From Hyunsoonleella ulvae (lineage in GTDB: Bacteria; Bacteroidota; Bacteroidia; Flavobacteriales; Flavobacteriaceae): DNA of 64,000 nucleotides. Of the stretch, positions 19,028 through 28,700 are shown piece by piece. The DNA lies in NCBI RefSeq assembly GCF_016827605.1, contig NZ_JAEPJQ010000001.1, positions 744,001 through 808,000 on the forward strand, in the 5' to 3' direction. Under the pieces are notes generated by a model. It searched no databases and had not been told where the DNA came from. It saw nothing but the letters and a program-made list of their open reading frames with translations. The position numbers were made by a program, and so were the translations under genes. How positions within the stretch are numbered: position 1 is the first letter of the stretch; each line of letters begins with the position of its first letter.

Positions 19028-20476
19028 ATGTTACTAAACCAACTAACCAGTAAAACAGTAGACGAAATAGATATCGGCTACTGGGAATACAAAGACACTG
19101 AAGAATTGCTATGGTCTAAAGCATTTTTATCCAGCCTTAAGTATTCAGAACAAGAAGTAAAAATTAGCCTAAAGTTCTTCTTAAACCATATTATCCACAA
19201 GGAAGATCACGATTTATTCCGGAATAATTTTTTTAGCTTCATAAAAAATGGTACCGATTTTAGACAAAGTATGCTTCTAAAATCTGTAAACGGCAAGTAC
19301 AAGGAATTTGTATGCACAACAAATAACAATGTTTCCCTGAAATCTCATGGAAATTCTAAATTCATTTTTTTCAACAAAAGAAAATTTAAAACAAATAAGA
19401 AAGTAACTAAGAACAAATTCTATTACAAAGAAACTGCAGAAATGACCAAAACCGGGAGTTGGTATCTAGACTTTGTAAAGCAAAAAAGTTATTGGGATCA
19501 ACAAACAAGAAGAATTTTAGAATACCCTGAAGATTACATCCCTTCATTAAAAAATTCTGCAAAGTACTATCCAAAAGAATACCAAAAATTGGCACAAAAT
19601 ACATTCATTGAATGTGCCATTGAGGGAAAAAAGTTTGATGTTGAAATAAAAATGCTCACTAAGAACAATCGTTCTTTTTGGGTAAGGGCCATGGGAAAAC
19701 CTGTTTTTAATGAGTTTAAAAACATTATAGGAATGCGTGGCATCTTCCAAGACATAGATGCTTCTAAAGCTAAAGAATTAAGTTTGCAAAGAACTTCTAA
19801 CATCATAGCTTCTCAAAACAAGAGACTTTTCAACTTTGCCCATATTGTATCTCATAATCTTAGATCCCATACCAGTAATCTTACACTTATTTCTGAATTA
19901 ATTGATACTTATGAAAGCTGTGAAGAAAAGCTAACCTTAATTGAGAACGTTAAAGACATTGCTCTTAGCTTACATGAAACTATAGAACATCTTAATGAGG
20001 TTGTAACCATACAAACCAGTACTAATAAAAGTAAATCTTTAGTCTATTTTGATGATGTACTCAATCAGGTTGTAAACTCTATTGGGCAGATTATTGCTAA
20101 AGAGAACACAACTATACATACTAATTTTTCTGAGTTAGAAGCTATACAATACATTCCCGCATATTTGGAGAGTATTCTTTTAAACCTTATTACAAACGCT
20201 ATTAAATACAAGCACCCAGAACGCAATCCAGTAATCACCATACAGTCTAGTGTTAAAGACACAAAAAAAATCCTTGAAATTACTGATAATGGTTTGGGAA
20301 TAGACATGGATAAATTTGGAGATAAAGTTTTTGGTATGTACAAAACATTTCATTACAACAAAGATGCTACAGGGATAGGATTATTTATAACCAAAAATCA
20401 GGTCGAAGCCTTAAATGGCCAAATTTCTGTTTCTAGCGAAGTTAATAAAGGTAGCACTTTTAAAATTGAATTTTAG
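19028..20476 (+). CDS. PAS-domain sensor histidine kinase
   Basis: I place the start at 19028 (MLLNQLTSKTVDE), not at the longer frame start at 18908, because the extra 40 codons would overlap the preceding gene and look like non-coding sequence. This gives 482 residues without transmembrane segments, hence a soluble kinase. Two PAS-like domains (about 10-115 and 135-255, the second a PAS_3 type with GSWYLDF and VRAMGKPV) precede a HisKA-like helix with phospho-acceptor His in FAHIVSHNLRSHTSNL. The ATPase domain has N-box LLNLITNAIKYKHPE, G1 DNGLGIDMDKFG and G2 ATGIGLFITK. The receiver 3 bp downstream is its probable partner. Confidence 0.9.
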   Translation: MLLNQLTSKTVDEIDIGYWEYKDTEELLWSKAFLSSLKYSEQEVKISLKFFLNHIIHKEDHDLFRNNFFSFIKNGTDFRQSMLLKSVNGKYKEFVCTTNNNVSLKSHGNSKFIFFNKRKFKTNKKVTKNKFYYKETAEMTKTGSWYLDFVKQKSYWDQQTRRILEYPEDYIPSLKNSAKYYPKEYQKLAQNTFIECAIEGKKFDVEIKMLTKNNRSFWVRAMGKPVFNEFKNIIGMRGIFQDIDASKAKELSLQRTSNIIASQNKRLFNFAHIVSHNLRSHTSNLTLISELIDTYESCEEKLTLIENVKDIALSLHETIEHLNEVVTIQTSTNKSKSLVYFDDVLNQVVNSIGQIIAKENTTIHTNFSELEAIQYIPAYLESILLNLITNAIKYKHPERNPVITIQSSVKDTKKILEITDNGLGIDMDKFGDKVFGMYKTFHYNKDATGIGLFITKNQVEALNGQISVSSEVNKGSTFKIEF

Positions 20477-20479
20477 CTT

Positions 20480-20893
20480 ATGGCACCCTCTAATGTAAAG
20501 CTTGCTTGTATTATTGATGACGATAGTATATACATCAATCTACTCAAAAAGATTATCCAAACTAAAAAACTATGCTCCGACCTAATTGTCTTTAATAACG
20601 GACAACAAAGCATAAACTACTTTGAAGACAAGGTTAGGGATTCTGAGTACAACAACATTCCTGAAATTATTTTTTTAGATCTAAACATGCCTATTATGGA
20701 TGGTTGGGAATTTTTAAAACACTTTAAGTTAATTAAAAGTAAGCTTAAAAAGGAGGTTTCGCTATATGTGGTTAGCTCCTCCATAAACCCTGCGGATATA
20801 AGTAAAGCAAAATCTTTCCCAGAAGTATATGATTATTTATCAAAACCTGTGCATATTAAAGATCTGGAAGCTATTTTTTCAAAAGTTAATTAA
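20480..20893 (+). CDS. Stand-alone response-regulator receiver
   Basis: A 137-residue CheY-like protein with no output domain. The acidic pocket is IIDDD (residues 11-15), the phospho-acceptor is Asp67 in FLDLNMPIMDGWEF, the switch Ser/Thr is in VVSSSINPADI, and the conserved Lys is in YLSKPVH. It starts 3 bp after the histidine kinase stop, so they form a two-component pair. Output must come from binding another protein or from phosphotransfer. Confidence 0.93.
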   Translation: MAPSNVKLACIIDDDSIYINLLKKIIQTKKLCSDLIVFNNGQQSINYFEDKVRDSEYNNIPEIIFLDLNMPIMDGWEFLKHFKLIKSKLKKEVSLYVVSSSINPADISKAKSFPEVYDYLSKPVHIKDLEAIFSKVN

Positions 20894-20977
20894 AGCAGGC
20901 TAATTATCTTAAAATCAATTTTAGTTGGACTTATTTTGCTACACTAAAAAATATTATAAATAACGTTATTTCATTTA

Positions 20978-21006
20978 AGTTTCCACTGCGCTCAACCCCT
21001 GACAAC
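20978..21006 (-). repeat. Decayed copy of a Bacteroidota intergenic repeat
   Basis: Read on the minus strand this is TGTCAGGGGTTGAGCGCAGT followed by GGAAACT, resembling the TGTCA...GAGCGCAGTCGA repeat scattered between genes in many Flavobacteriaceae. It lies in the 170-bp gap between the converging response-regulator and lspA genes. Confidence 0.5.
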
Positions 21007-21063
21007 AGATATTAACTTGTGTATTTTCAATTAAATAAAAATAAAATCACATCACGTTAACAA

Positions 21064-21687
21064 TTAATCTTTTTTAGCAAAAGCGCGTTTGTTAAATACA
21101 ATTAGCATTATAAACCCAGTACTTATAGCCATATCTGCTATGTTGAACACAGGATCAAAAAACGTGAAGAATTTGCCACCATACTTTGGCACCCATTCTG
21201 GAAGATAGCCTTTATAAAAGGGGAAATATAACATGTCTACCACTTTCCCATGCAATAACGTATCATAGCCTCCTTCTTCTGGTAAAAAAACAGCTATTTG
21301 ATTAACGCTATCATTAAATAAAACACCATAAAATACTGAATCTATTATATTACCTAACGCTCCTGCAAAAATTAAGGATATGGCACAAATTAAAATTTTC
21401 GAACTTCTCTTTTTGGTAGCTGTATACAACCAGTAACCTATACCAAAAATGGCAACTATCCTAAATACCGTTAAAAAGGTTTTAGCTATTCTGTCTGATA
21501 GGTTTGGAATAATATCGCTTATACGCGTGCCCCAAGCCATACCCTCATTTTCAATAAAATAAATTTTAAACCATGAAAACACTTCCACACTTTCGTTAAG
21601 CGCAAAATGCGTTTTGATGTATATCTTACTTATTTGGTCTACAAGTAAGATTATAATTACTATTAAAATGGATCTTTTTAGGGACAT
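21064..21687 (-). CDS. lspA: Lipoprotein signal peptidase
   Basis: Inner-membrane aspartyl protease (signal peptidase II) that removes lipoprotein signal peptides. The 207 residues exceed the E. coli enzyme (about 165) because of a periplasmic insertion (about 110-150), usual for Bacteroidota. Four hydrophobic helices are visible. The catalytic Asp pair is in GNIIDSVFYG and FNIADMAISTGF, and the FIENEGMAWG loop is present. It follows ileS and the DksA-like gene on the same strand, a common grouping. Several predicted lipoproteins in this window would be its substrates. Confidence 0.95.
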   Translation of the reverse strand: MSLKRSILIVIIILLVDQISKIYIKTHFALNESVEVFSWFKIYFIENEGMAWGTRISDIIPNLSDRIAKTFLTVFRIVAIFGIGYWLYTATKKRSSKILICAISLIFAGALGNIIDSVFYGVLFNDSVNQIAVFLPEEGGYDTLLHGKVVDMLYFPFYKGYLPEWVPKYGGKFFTFFDPVFNIADMAISTGFIMLIVFNKRAFAKKD

Positions 21688-21742
21688 ATCTTAAAATAGA
21701 TTCTTGGTTATGCAGGGATGACAAACGACCTTAAATAAGAAA

Positions 21743-21769
21743 CGTCAATTTCTATTTACGAAACTGACG
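21743..21769 (-). repeat. Inverted repeat between the DksA-like gene and lspA
   Basis: CGTCAATTTC and GAAACTGACG form a 10-bp stem with one wobble and a 7-nt loop. The adjoining GCAGGGATGACAAA resembles a fragment of the same kind of intergenic repeat seen elsewhere in the window. There is no good T-run, so it is more likely a repeat than a terminator. Confidence 0.45.
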
Positions 21770-21783
21770 CCTTAGATTTTATG

Positions 21784-21807
21784 AAATTCCTTTATTAAAA
21801 GGAATTT
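21784..21807 (-). terminator. Weak hairpin after the DksA-like gene
   Basis: A 10-bp A+T-rich stem (AAATTCCTTT/AAAGGAATTT) lies 2 bp beyond the DksA-like stop. The T-tract is poor, so it may attenuate rather than end transcription into lspA. Confidence 0.45.
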
Positions 21808-21808
21808 A

Positions 21809-22189
21809 CTATTTCTGCATATTCTTAGCTTCTATACTCAAAGTGGCATGCGGTACTAACTCTAAACGTTTTTTATTAATTAGTTTACCTGTTACACGGC
21901 ACACACCATAGGTTTTATTTTCTATTCTGATTAATGCATTTTTTAAATCGCGAATAAATTTTTCTTGACGGATAGCCAATTGTGAATTAGATTCTTTACT
22001 CATAACAGCACTACCCTCATCAAACGCTTTAAATGTAGGCGATGTATCATCTGTACCGTTATTATGGTCGTTCATGTAAGCACTTTTAATTAACTCTAAG
22101 TCATGTTGCGCTTTTTCTATTTTTTCTTGTATTAGCTTTTTGAACTCTGCTAATTCATTATCTGAATATCTTACTGTATTTGAAGCCAT
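21809..22189 (-). CDS. TraR/DksA-family protein with degenerate zinc finger
   Basis: A 126-residue member of the DksA/TraR group, which binds the RNA polymerase secondary channel and tunes transcription. An N-terminal coiled-coil (about 8-45, KKLIQEKIEKAQHDLELIK) and a second helix (about 62-90) are followed by the finger region GVCRVTGKLINKKRLELVPH. Only one of the four zinc-binding Cys positions is Cys here, so zinc is probably not bound. The coiled-coil tip has GTDDTSP rather than the classic DxxDxA, so activity may differ from DksA. It lies 4 bp after ileS and before lspA. Confidence 0.87.
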   Translation of the reverse strand: MASNTVRYSDNELAEFKKLIQEKIEKAQHDLELIKSAYMNDHNNGTDDTSPTFKAFDEGSAVMSKESNSQLAIRQEKFIRDLKNALIRIENKTYGVCRVTGKLINKKRLELVPHATLSIEAKNMQK

Positions 22190-22193
22190 AGGT

Positions 22194-25100
22194 TTAATGT
22201 TTTGTAATAAATAATTTGGTACTTACATCATCAAAAGCAATATCAATACCATTATTTATTTGGTCAATAATTTCAAGTTCTTCGGTTAATGTTTCAGTTT
22301 TTATGTATTCTATATTGGAGTCTACAGCTTGCTTAAGCTGCTCATCCTGTTGTAATTTTACATCTATTCTATCGGTAACCTCAAACCCAGAATCCTTTCT
22401 TAAATTCTGAATACGATTTACTAATTCTCTCGCAATACCTTCTTGTTTTAGATCATCGGTAATTGTAACATCTAGAGCCACTGTTAAGGTCCCTTCATTT
22501 GCTACTAACCACCCCTCTATGTCTTGAGAAGTTATTTCTACATCTTCGAGTCCTAATGTAATATTTTTTCCGTTTATTTCAACATCAAAACTTCCATTTT
22601 GCTCTATTTTGTTGATATCTTCAGCATTAAAGTTCATAATTGCTCCCGCAATGGCTTTCATGTCTTTCCCAAAACGAGGTCCTAGTACTTTAAAATTTGG
22701 TTTTATTTGTTTTACCAATATATCTGAAGCATCTTCTAACAACTCAATATCCTTAATATTTACCTCATGCTTTATTAAGTTAGATACCGCCAAAATTTCT
22801 TCTTTCCGTTGTGCACTATCAATTGGAATCATAATTTTTTGAAGCGGCTGTCTTACTTTTATCTTCTCTTTAGCTCTCAACGATAATACCAGCGAAGATA
22901 TTGTTTGTGCTGCTTCCATTTTTCGCTCTAAACTTTTATCAACAAATGATGCATCGTATACTGGAAAATCTGCTAAGTGTACACTCTCAAAAGCTTCTTT
23001 TTGGGTTACTGCATTTAAATCTAAATACAATTTATCCATGAAGAATGGTGCTATTGGCGCTGCTAACTTCGCAATTGTTGTCATGCATGTGTATAGGGTT
23101 TGATACGCCGAAATTTTATCGGTTTGGTAATCGCCTTTCCAAAAACGCCTTCTACTTAAGCGCACATACCAGTTACTTAAATAATCTTGTGTAAAATCTG
23201 AAATGGCACGAGCCGCTTTTGTAGGCTCGTAATCCGCATAATACGCATCTACTTTTTGGATTAACGTATGTAATTCTGATAGAATCCAACGGTCTAATTC
23301 TGGGCGTTCTGCTAATGGAATATTAGCTTCAGCATAACTAAATTTATCCAAATTGGTATATAAACTGAAGAACGAGTATGTGTTGTAAAGTGTTCCAAAA
23401 AACTTACGTTTTACCTCTTCTACACCATCTAAATCAAACTTTAAATTATCCCATGGATTTGCATTGGAAATCATGTACCAACGCGTGGCATCTGCACCGT
23501 AAGTACCTAATGTTTCAAAAGGATCTACAGCATTTCCTAAACGCTTAGACATTTTTTGTCCGTTTTTATCTAGTACTAATCCATTAGAAACTACATTTTT
23601 ATAGGCAATGGAATCAAACACCATAGTTCCTATGGCATGCAACGTGTAAAACCATCCTCTTGTTTGGTCAACGCCCTCTGCTATAAAATTCGCTGGAAAG
23701 GTTGTGCCCTCATCAATAAATTCTTTATTCTCGAACGGATAATGCCATTGTGCATAGGGCATAGAACCAGAATCGAACCACACATCTATTAAATCGCTCT
23801 CACGTTTCATAGGTTGTCCCGAGGGAGATACTAAGGTAATTTCATCAACAATATTTTTGTGTAAATCTAACTTGGCATAATTCTCTTCTGAGTTATTACC
23901 TACTTCAAAATCTGCAAAAATATCTTTTTCTAAAACTCCTGCTTCAACGGCTTTCGCCATTTCTGCCTTTAATTCCTCAACTGAACCTATACATAATTCT
24001 TCGGTGCCATCTTCGGTTCTCCAAATAGGTAAAGGAATTCCCCAATAACGTGAACGTGATAAATTCCAATCGTTTGCATTAGCCAGCCAATTACCAAATC
24101 GTCCTTCTCCTGTACTTTTAGGTTTCCAGTTTATGGTATTGTTTAACTCATGCATTCTATCTTTTACATCGGTAACCTTAATAAACCAAGAATCTAATGG
24201 ATAGTATAAAATAGGTTTATCGGTACGCCAGCAATTTGGGTAGCTGTGCTTGTATTTTTCAACCTTAAAGGCTTTATTTTCTTCTTTTAATTTAATGGCT
24301 ATTTCTACATCAACTGAACGTTCTGGAGCGCTTCCTTCGGTATAATATTCGTTTTTTACATATTTACCCGCCAGTTCTTTTAATTCCGGACGAAACTTTC
24401 CTTGTAGATCTACTAGCGGCACCAAATTGCCGTTCTCATCCTTTACCAACATTGGTGGCACTTCTGGCGTAGCTTGTTTTGCTACCAGAGCATCATCTGC
24501 ACCAAACGTGGGTGCTGTATGTACAATTCCTGTACCGTCTTCAGTGGTAACAAAATCTCCAGAAATAACTCTAAATGCGTTTTCTGGATTATCATTTGGA
24601 AGTGTATATGGCAATAATTGCTCATAGGTTATCCCCACTAAATCTTTACCTATAAATTCTTTAACCACATAAAATGGAATCTTTTTGTCTCCAGATTTAT
24701 AGTTTAACAATTCTGGCTTGGTATCTACTTGTGTAAACTTTCCTGAAAATTGATAGTTAACCAATTTTTTAGCCAAAATTACATTTATAGGTTGAAATGT
24801 GTATTGGTTATATGTTTCAACTAAAACATAATCGATTTTTGGACCCACTGTTAGTGCTGTGTTACTTGGTAATGTCCAAGGCGTAGTGGTCCAAGCTAAA
24901 AAATGAATATCTCCTTCATTCTGTAAAAACTCAGGAAGCGATTCTGGTTTTACTTTAAATTGTGCTACAATTGTTGTATCGGTTACATCTTGATACGTTC
25001 CAGGTTGATTTAACTCGTGCGAACTTAAACCTGTACCTGCTTTTGGTGAGTATGGCTGGATAGTATATCCTTTGTACAACAACTTTTTGTCATATATCTG

Positions 25101-25598
25101 TTTTAACAACCACCATACAGATTCCATATACTTAGGCTCGTAAGTAATGTATGGATCATCCATATCTACCCAATAGCCCATTTTTTCGGTAAGGTCGTTC
25201 CAAACATCGGTATATTTCATTACCGCTTTTCTACAAGCGGCATTGTATTCTTCAACCGAGATGGTTTTTCCTATATCTTCTTTAGTAATACCCAGTTCTT
25301 TTTCAACACCAAGTTCTATTGGTAATCCATGCGTGTCCCAACCCGCCTTTCGCTTTACTTGGTAACCCTTCATGGTTTTATAACGTGGAAAAATATCTTT
25401 GATGGCACGTGCTAAAACGTGGTGTACTCCTGGAAGCCCATTTGCAGATGGCGGCCCTTCATAAAACACGTAAGGTTCGTTTCCTTCTCTTGTGGTTACA
25501 CTTTTTTCAAAAATAGAGTTTTCCTTCCAATAGTTTAGAATGTCGCTAGCTACTTTTGGTAAGTCAAGTCCTTTATATTCAGCAAATTTCGTGCTCAT
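22194..25598 (-). CDS. ileS: Isoleucyl-tRNA synthetase
   Basis: Charges tRNA-Ile with isoleucine. The 1134 residues are longer than the E. coli enzyme (938) and resemble the long, eukaryote-like class. The class I signature appears as PPSANGLPGVHHVLARAI (HIGH equivalent, with His-His) and KMSKRLGN (KMSKS). A CP1 editing domain (about 200-440) contains the editing-pocket segment WTTTPWTLPSNTAL. The C-terminus lacks an obvious four-Cys zinc cluster. It starts a minus-strand unit with the DksA-like gene and lspA. A strong terminator for the gene upstream precedes it. Confidence 0.97.
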   Translation of the reverse strand: MSTKFAEYKGLDLPKVASDILNYWKENSIFEKSVTTREGNEPYVFYEGPPSANGLPGVHHVLARAIKDIFPRYKTMKGYQVKRKAGWDTHGLPIELGVEKELGITKEDIGKTISVEEYNAACRKAVMKYTDVWNDLTEKMGYWVDMDDPYITYEPKYMESVWWLLKQIYDKKLLYKGYTIQPYSPKAGTGLSSHELNQPGTYQDVTDTTIVAQFKVKPESLPEFLQNEGDIHFLAWTTTPWTLPSNTALTVGPKIDYVLVETYNQYTFQPINVILAKKLVNYQFSGKFTQVDTKPELLNYKSGDKKIPFYVVKEFIGKDLVGITYEQLLPYTLPNDNPENAFRVISGDFVTTEDGTGIVHTAPTFGADDALVAKQATPEVPPMLVKDENGNLVPLVDLQGKFRPELKELAGKYVKNEYYTEGSAPERSVDVEIAIKLKEENKAFKVEKYKHSYPNCWRTDKPILYYPLDSWFIKVTDVKDRMHELNNTINWKPKSTGEGRFGNWLANANDWNLSRSRYWGIPLPIWRTEDGTEELCIGSVEELKAEMAKAVEAGVLEKDIFADFEVGNNSEENYAKLDLHKNIVDEITLVSPSGQPMKRESDLIDVWFDSGSMPYAQWHYPFENKEFIDEGTTFPANFIAEGVDQTRGWFYTLHAIGTMVFDSIAYKNVVSNGLVLDKNGQKMSKRLGNAVDPFETLGTYGADATRWYMISNANPWDNLKFDLDGVEEVKRKFFGTLYNTYSFFSLYTNLDKFSYAEANIPLAERPELDRWILSELHTLIQKVDAYYADYEPTKAARAISDFTQDYLSNWYVRLSRRRFWKGDYQTDKISAYQTLYTCMTTIAKLAAPIAPFFMDKLYLDLNAVTQKEAFESVHLADFPVYDASFVDKSLERKMEAAQTISSLVLSLRAKEKIKVRQPLQKIMIPIDSAQRKEEILAVSNLIKHEVNIKDIELLEDASDILVKQIKPNFKVLGPRFGKDMKAIAGAIMNFNAEDINKIEQNGSFDVEINGKNITLGLEDVEITSQDIEGWLVANEGTLTVALDVTITDDLKQEGIARELVNRIQNLRKDSGFEVTDRIDVKLQQDEQLKQAVDSNIEYIKTETLTEELEIIDQINNGIDIAFDDVSTKLFITKH

Positions 25599-25663
25599 TT
25601 ATACTCAAATCTTATAAGTTCGCGAATTTAATGAATTATCACGAAATTGATTTGTTTTTAAAT

Positions 25664-25694
25664 AAAAAAAGCCAAACATATTGTTTGGCTTTTT
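25664..25694 (-). terminator. Rho-independent terminator after the 2199-residue T9SS gene
   Basis: A 13-bp stem AAAAAGCCAAACA/TGTTTGGCTTTTT with a 3-nt loop and T-run lies 19 bp past the stop. It separates the secreted-protein cluster from ileS. Confidence 0.85.
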
Positions 25695-25712
25695 ACTTAA
25701 AGTATTTTGTTT

Positions 25713-28700
25713 TTAATTCTTGATGAATTTTTTAGTAACTACTTGGTTATTATCCATCCTTAACACCGCTATGTAGGTGCCACTGGCTGTATTAGGAAGT
25801 TCTAATCCATCATTTAAAGTTGTTCGTTCCACATCAGCCAGCTCCATTATGGATTGCCCTCTTATGTTATACAGTGTAAACCGTTTTACCTCTCCATTGA
25901 GTTTCTTAGCATATAATCTGTTATCTAAAACATCATAATACACATAGTTTTCTTGAGCTATTGCTTCTTCACTGCTTAAAGTAACCGCTTCTGACTGGAA
26001 TACGATTTCTAACCTATCATTGAAGATGCCCTGCTCTGAAGTAAAACTATAGGGCTGATTGTTCCTTAGGTTAAAATAATCTCCTGTCAGGTAGTCCCTT
26101 AAATAAATTTCCTGGTCTTCTGGCATGTTCTCCAGCTCTGATATCCTAATCTCGAACGTATGGTCCCCAGATGACCTAAAATTCAATGGCACCACCTTAT
26201 CTGGAGCTATCTCCCCATAGGCCTGGATGTTCATATTCTTGCCTTCCATAACCAAACTTAAGTCATTATTACTTGCATCATGGGTCTCGGCATCATAACC
26301 ATAATCATAACCATCGGTAGTTTGGCTACTGAAACCTAGCAATAATTCCCGTTTTGTATCTGGTCCTGTTACAGCTTTAAACTCTAAACGCATCTTCTGA
26401 AGACTGTCTGTTTTAACATCCGCCGTTTTGGTTTGTTCTGTTTTGGATTTTTTATTATTATTTTTCAGGAATACCGACCCATTATTATAACTTCCATCTG
26501 CATCGGTTTCCTTTATAAAAATACGTTGCCCATTGTTGAACTCTACGTTACCATCCGCTACAATCTCGGTAATGAATCCTTGACCTACTGGCAAGTATCG
26601 TGTTGGTACTTTTGTTCCCTCTAGGCCTCCTGTTGTGGCACCTTCTAAACCAATAAACTGTGAGGCTCTTATCGCTCCTGTTTTATTTATCTGAGCATAG
26701 CCTCCATTGTAAGCATCTAAATTATGGGACGTACCGCTCCATTGTTGCCACAATTGTAAAGTTCCATCTATCACGCCTACATTATCGTCTATAAATTCAT
26801 GAACGTCTAATGCTGATGGATAGGGGTTACCCAATAAAAACTCGGTCTTACTTGTTCCTGCTACAGAACCTGCACCACCTCTATCTTCTACGGCTACCAG
26901 GATAGTACCGTTGTTGGGCTTACCTTCAAATATATACTGTTGTTCTGGGCTTAATACTCCTGTTCCCTTTTGTGTATAACCTACTCCCGGACTTATAGCT
27001 GTGCTTGTATCTATCTTTGCCCAGTCATAGTAGGTTAATCCATTAATATAAGTGTAAAGCCAATAGGTACTTATGTTGCCGTTGGCTGTATAGCTTTGGA
27101 TAAACTGACAGTTAAACCCTGATTGGTCTTTTAACATGTTTAGGCTAAACACTGAATTATTTGCATTGTTAATCGCTCCATTGTTATCTGTAAGTGTAGT
27201 TACGCCTTGTCCTCCTACAGGAGACGCCCAATAGTTATACCAATAGGCACTTGAGGTACCCTCCTGTCGTCTTAACACCTTACCAGTAGCAGATGTTACC
27301 AAATCACTAGTTTGGGTTTGAACTAATTGGGAGTCTCCCAATAAATCTAATGCACCGTTCAATTCTAAGTACCATGTGTTACGAATAAGATGATCTCCAT
27401 TTACTGTAAGTGTATTACCATCATCAATAATCAACCCTAACTGTTCGGTATCTCGATCAACTGTTATATTATTTGATATTTTTACGATACTATAGTTAGT
27501 ATTTAATGTTAATTTTGTGAGGTCCCAAACATTGCCATGTAACCATATAGCATCTGAACTCCAATTACCATCACTACCGGTAACATAAGGCATTGGTGCT
27601 GTTTGCTCTTGTATGGTGGTAATATTCCGGAGATATAGAAATTCGTTATTTTGTGAATAATCATTAGTCCTTCCTGTTACAATATCTGTCATAGGGTAAT
27701 AAGCAATCAAATTACTCCAAAGTACGTTTACATTTGTGCTAACATCCTTAATGGTCTTTTGCACAATAGTACCCTCTGTAAAACCACCGTTTTCTTGTAT
27801 TTCTTGATACACCATCTGGCTTATTTGGTCTGCTGTAAGCGCCACATTAAAAACGCGTACTTCATCAATATCGCCTTTAAAGTAAAGGTTATCTGTAACA
27901 TTTTCTGAAGATAATCTGCCTATCTCAAAATTACCATTAGTACTTATAGAACTTTCTATAACAGCACTTGTAGCTCCTATATTAACCGAACCTGATAGTT
28001 CTCCATCAACATACAACGATAAATCTCCTGTACTACCCGAATAAATACCAGCTATATGATGCCACTCGTCTTGGTTTACACTTGTACAACCGCAACCTAT
28101 TGTTGTGGTTGTACTATTACTTGTTCTAACAGTAAACATTGGTTTTATTCCATTTTGCAGCCATAGCTTAACACCAGTATCTTCGCCTGCAATTACCATA
28201 TCTGTGGTATTACCTCCATCAGATTTTACCCATGCCATGATACTTAAGTTCTCTAACCCATTTAAAAACGATGCTCTGGTTAGGTAATCATCTATACCAT
28301 CAAAATCTATAGATGCACTAGGTGGCGGGTTAACATCAAAAACATCTCTATAGTCTAAGTCTCCACCTAAAGTAAGGTCTGAATCTGTATCTGGTAAAAT
28401 ACTTAAATCTGTAGGATCTTCAATGTCTTCATTTACGTCTAAATTAGTGTCATTAATGTTTGTAGTTTCGAAGGCATCATCTAACCCATCATTATCTGTA
28501 TCAGAGCCTGTTAATGTATTTGGCATACCGTTCTCTTCGATATCTGGGATACCATCGTTATCGCTATCTGTGTCTAAATAATCTGGTGTTCCATCACCAT
28601 CGGTATCTTCTATAGATAATAGTCCAGGTCCATAATTATCATCTACACCATCATTATTAGTATCTGTAATTGCTGAACCATTTCCACTTGGCCCTATGTA

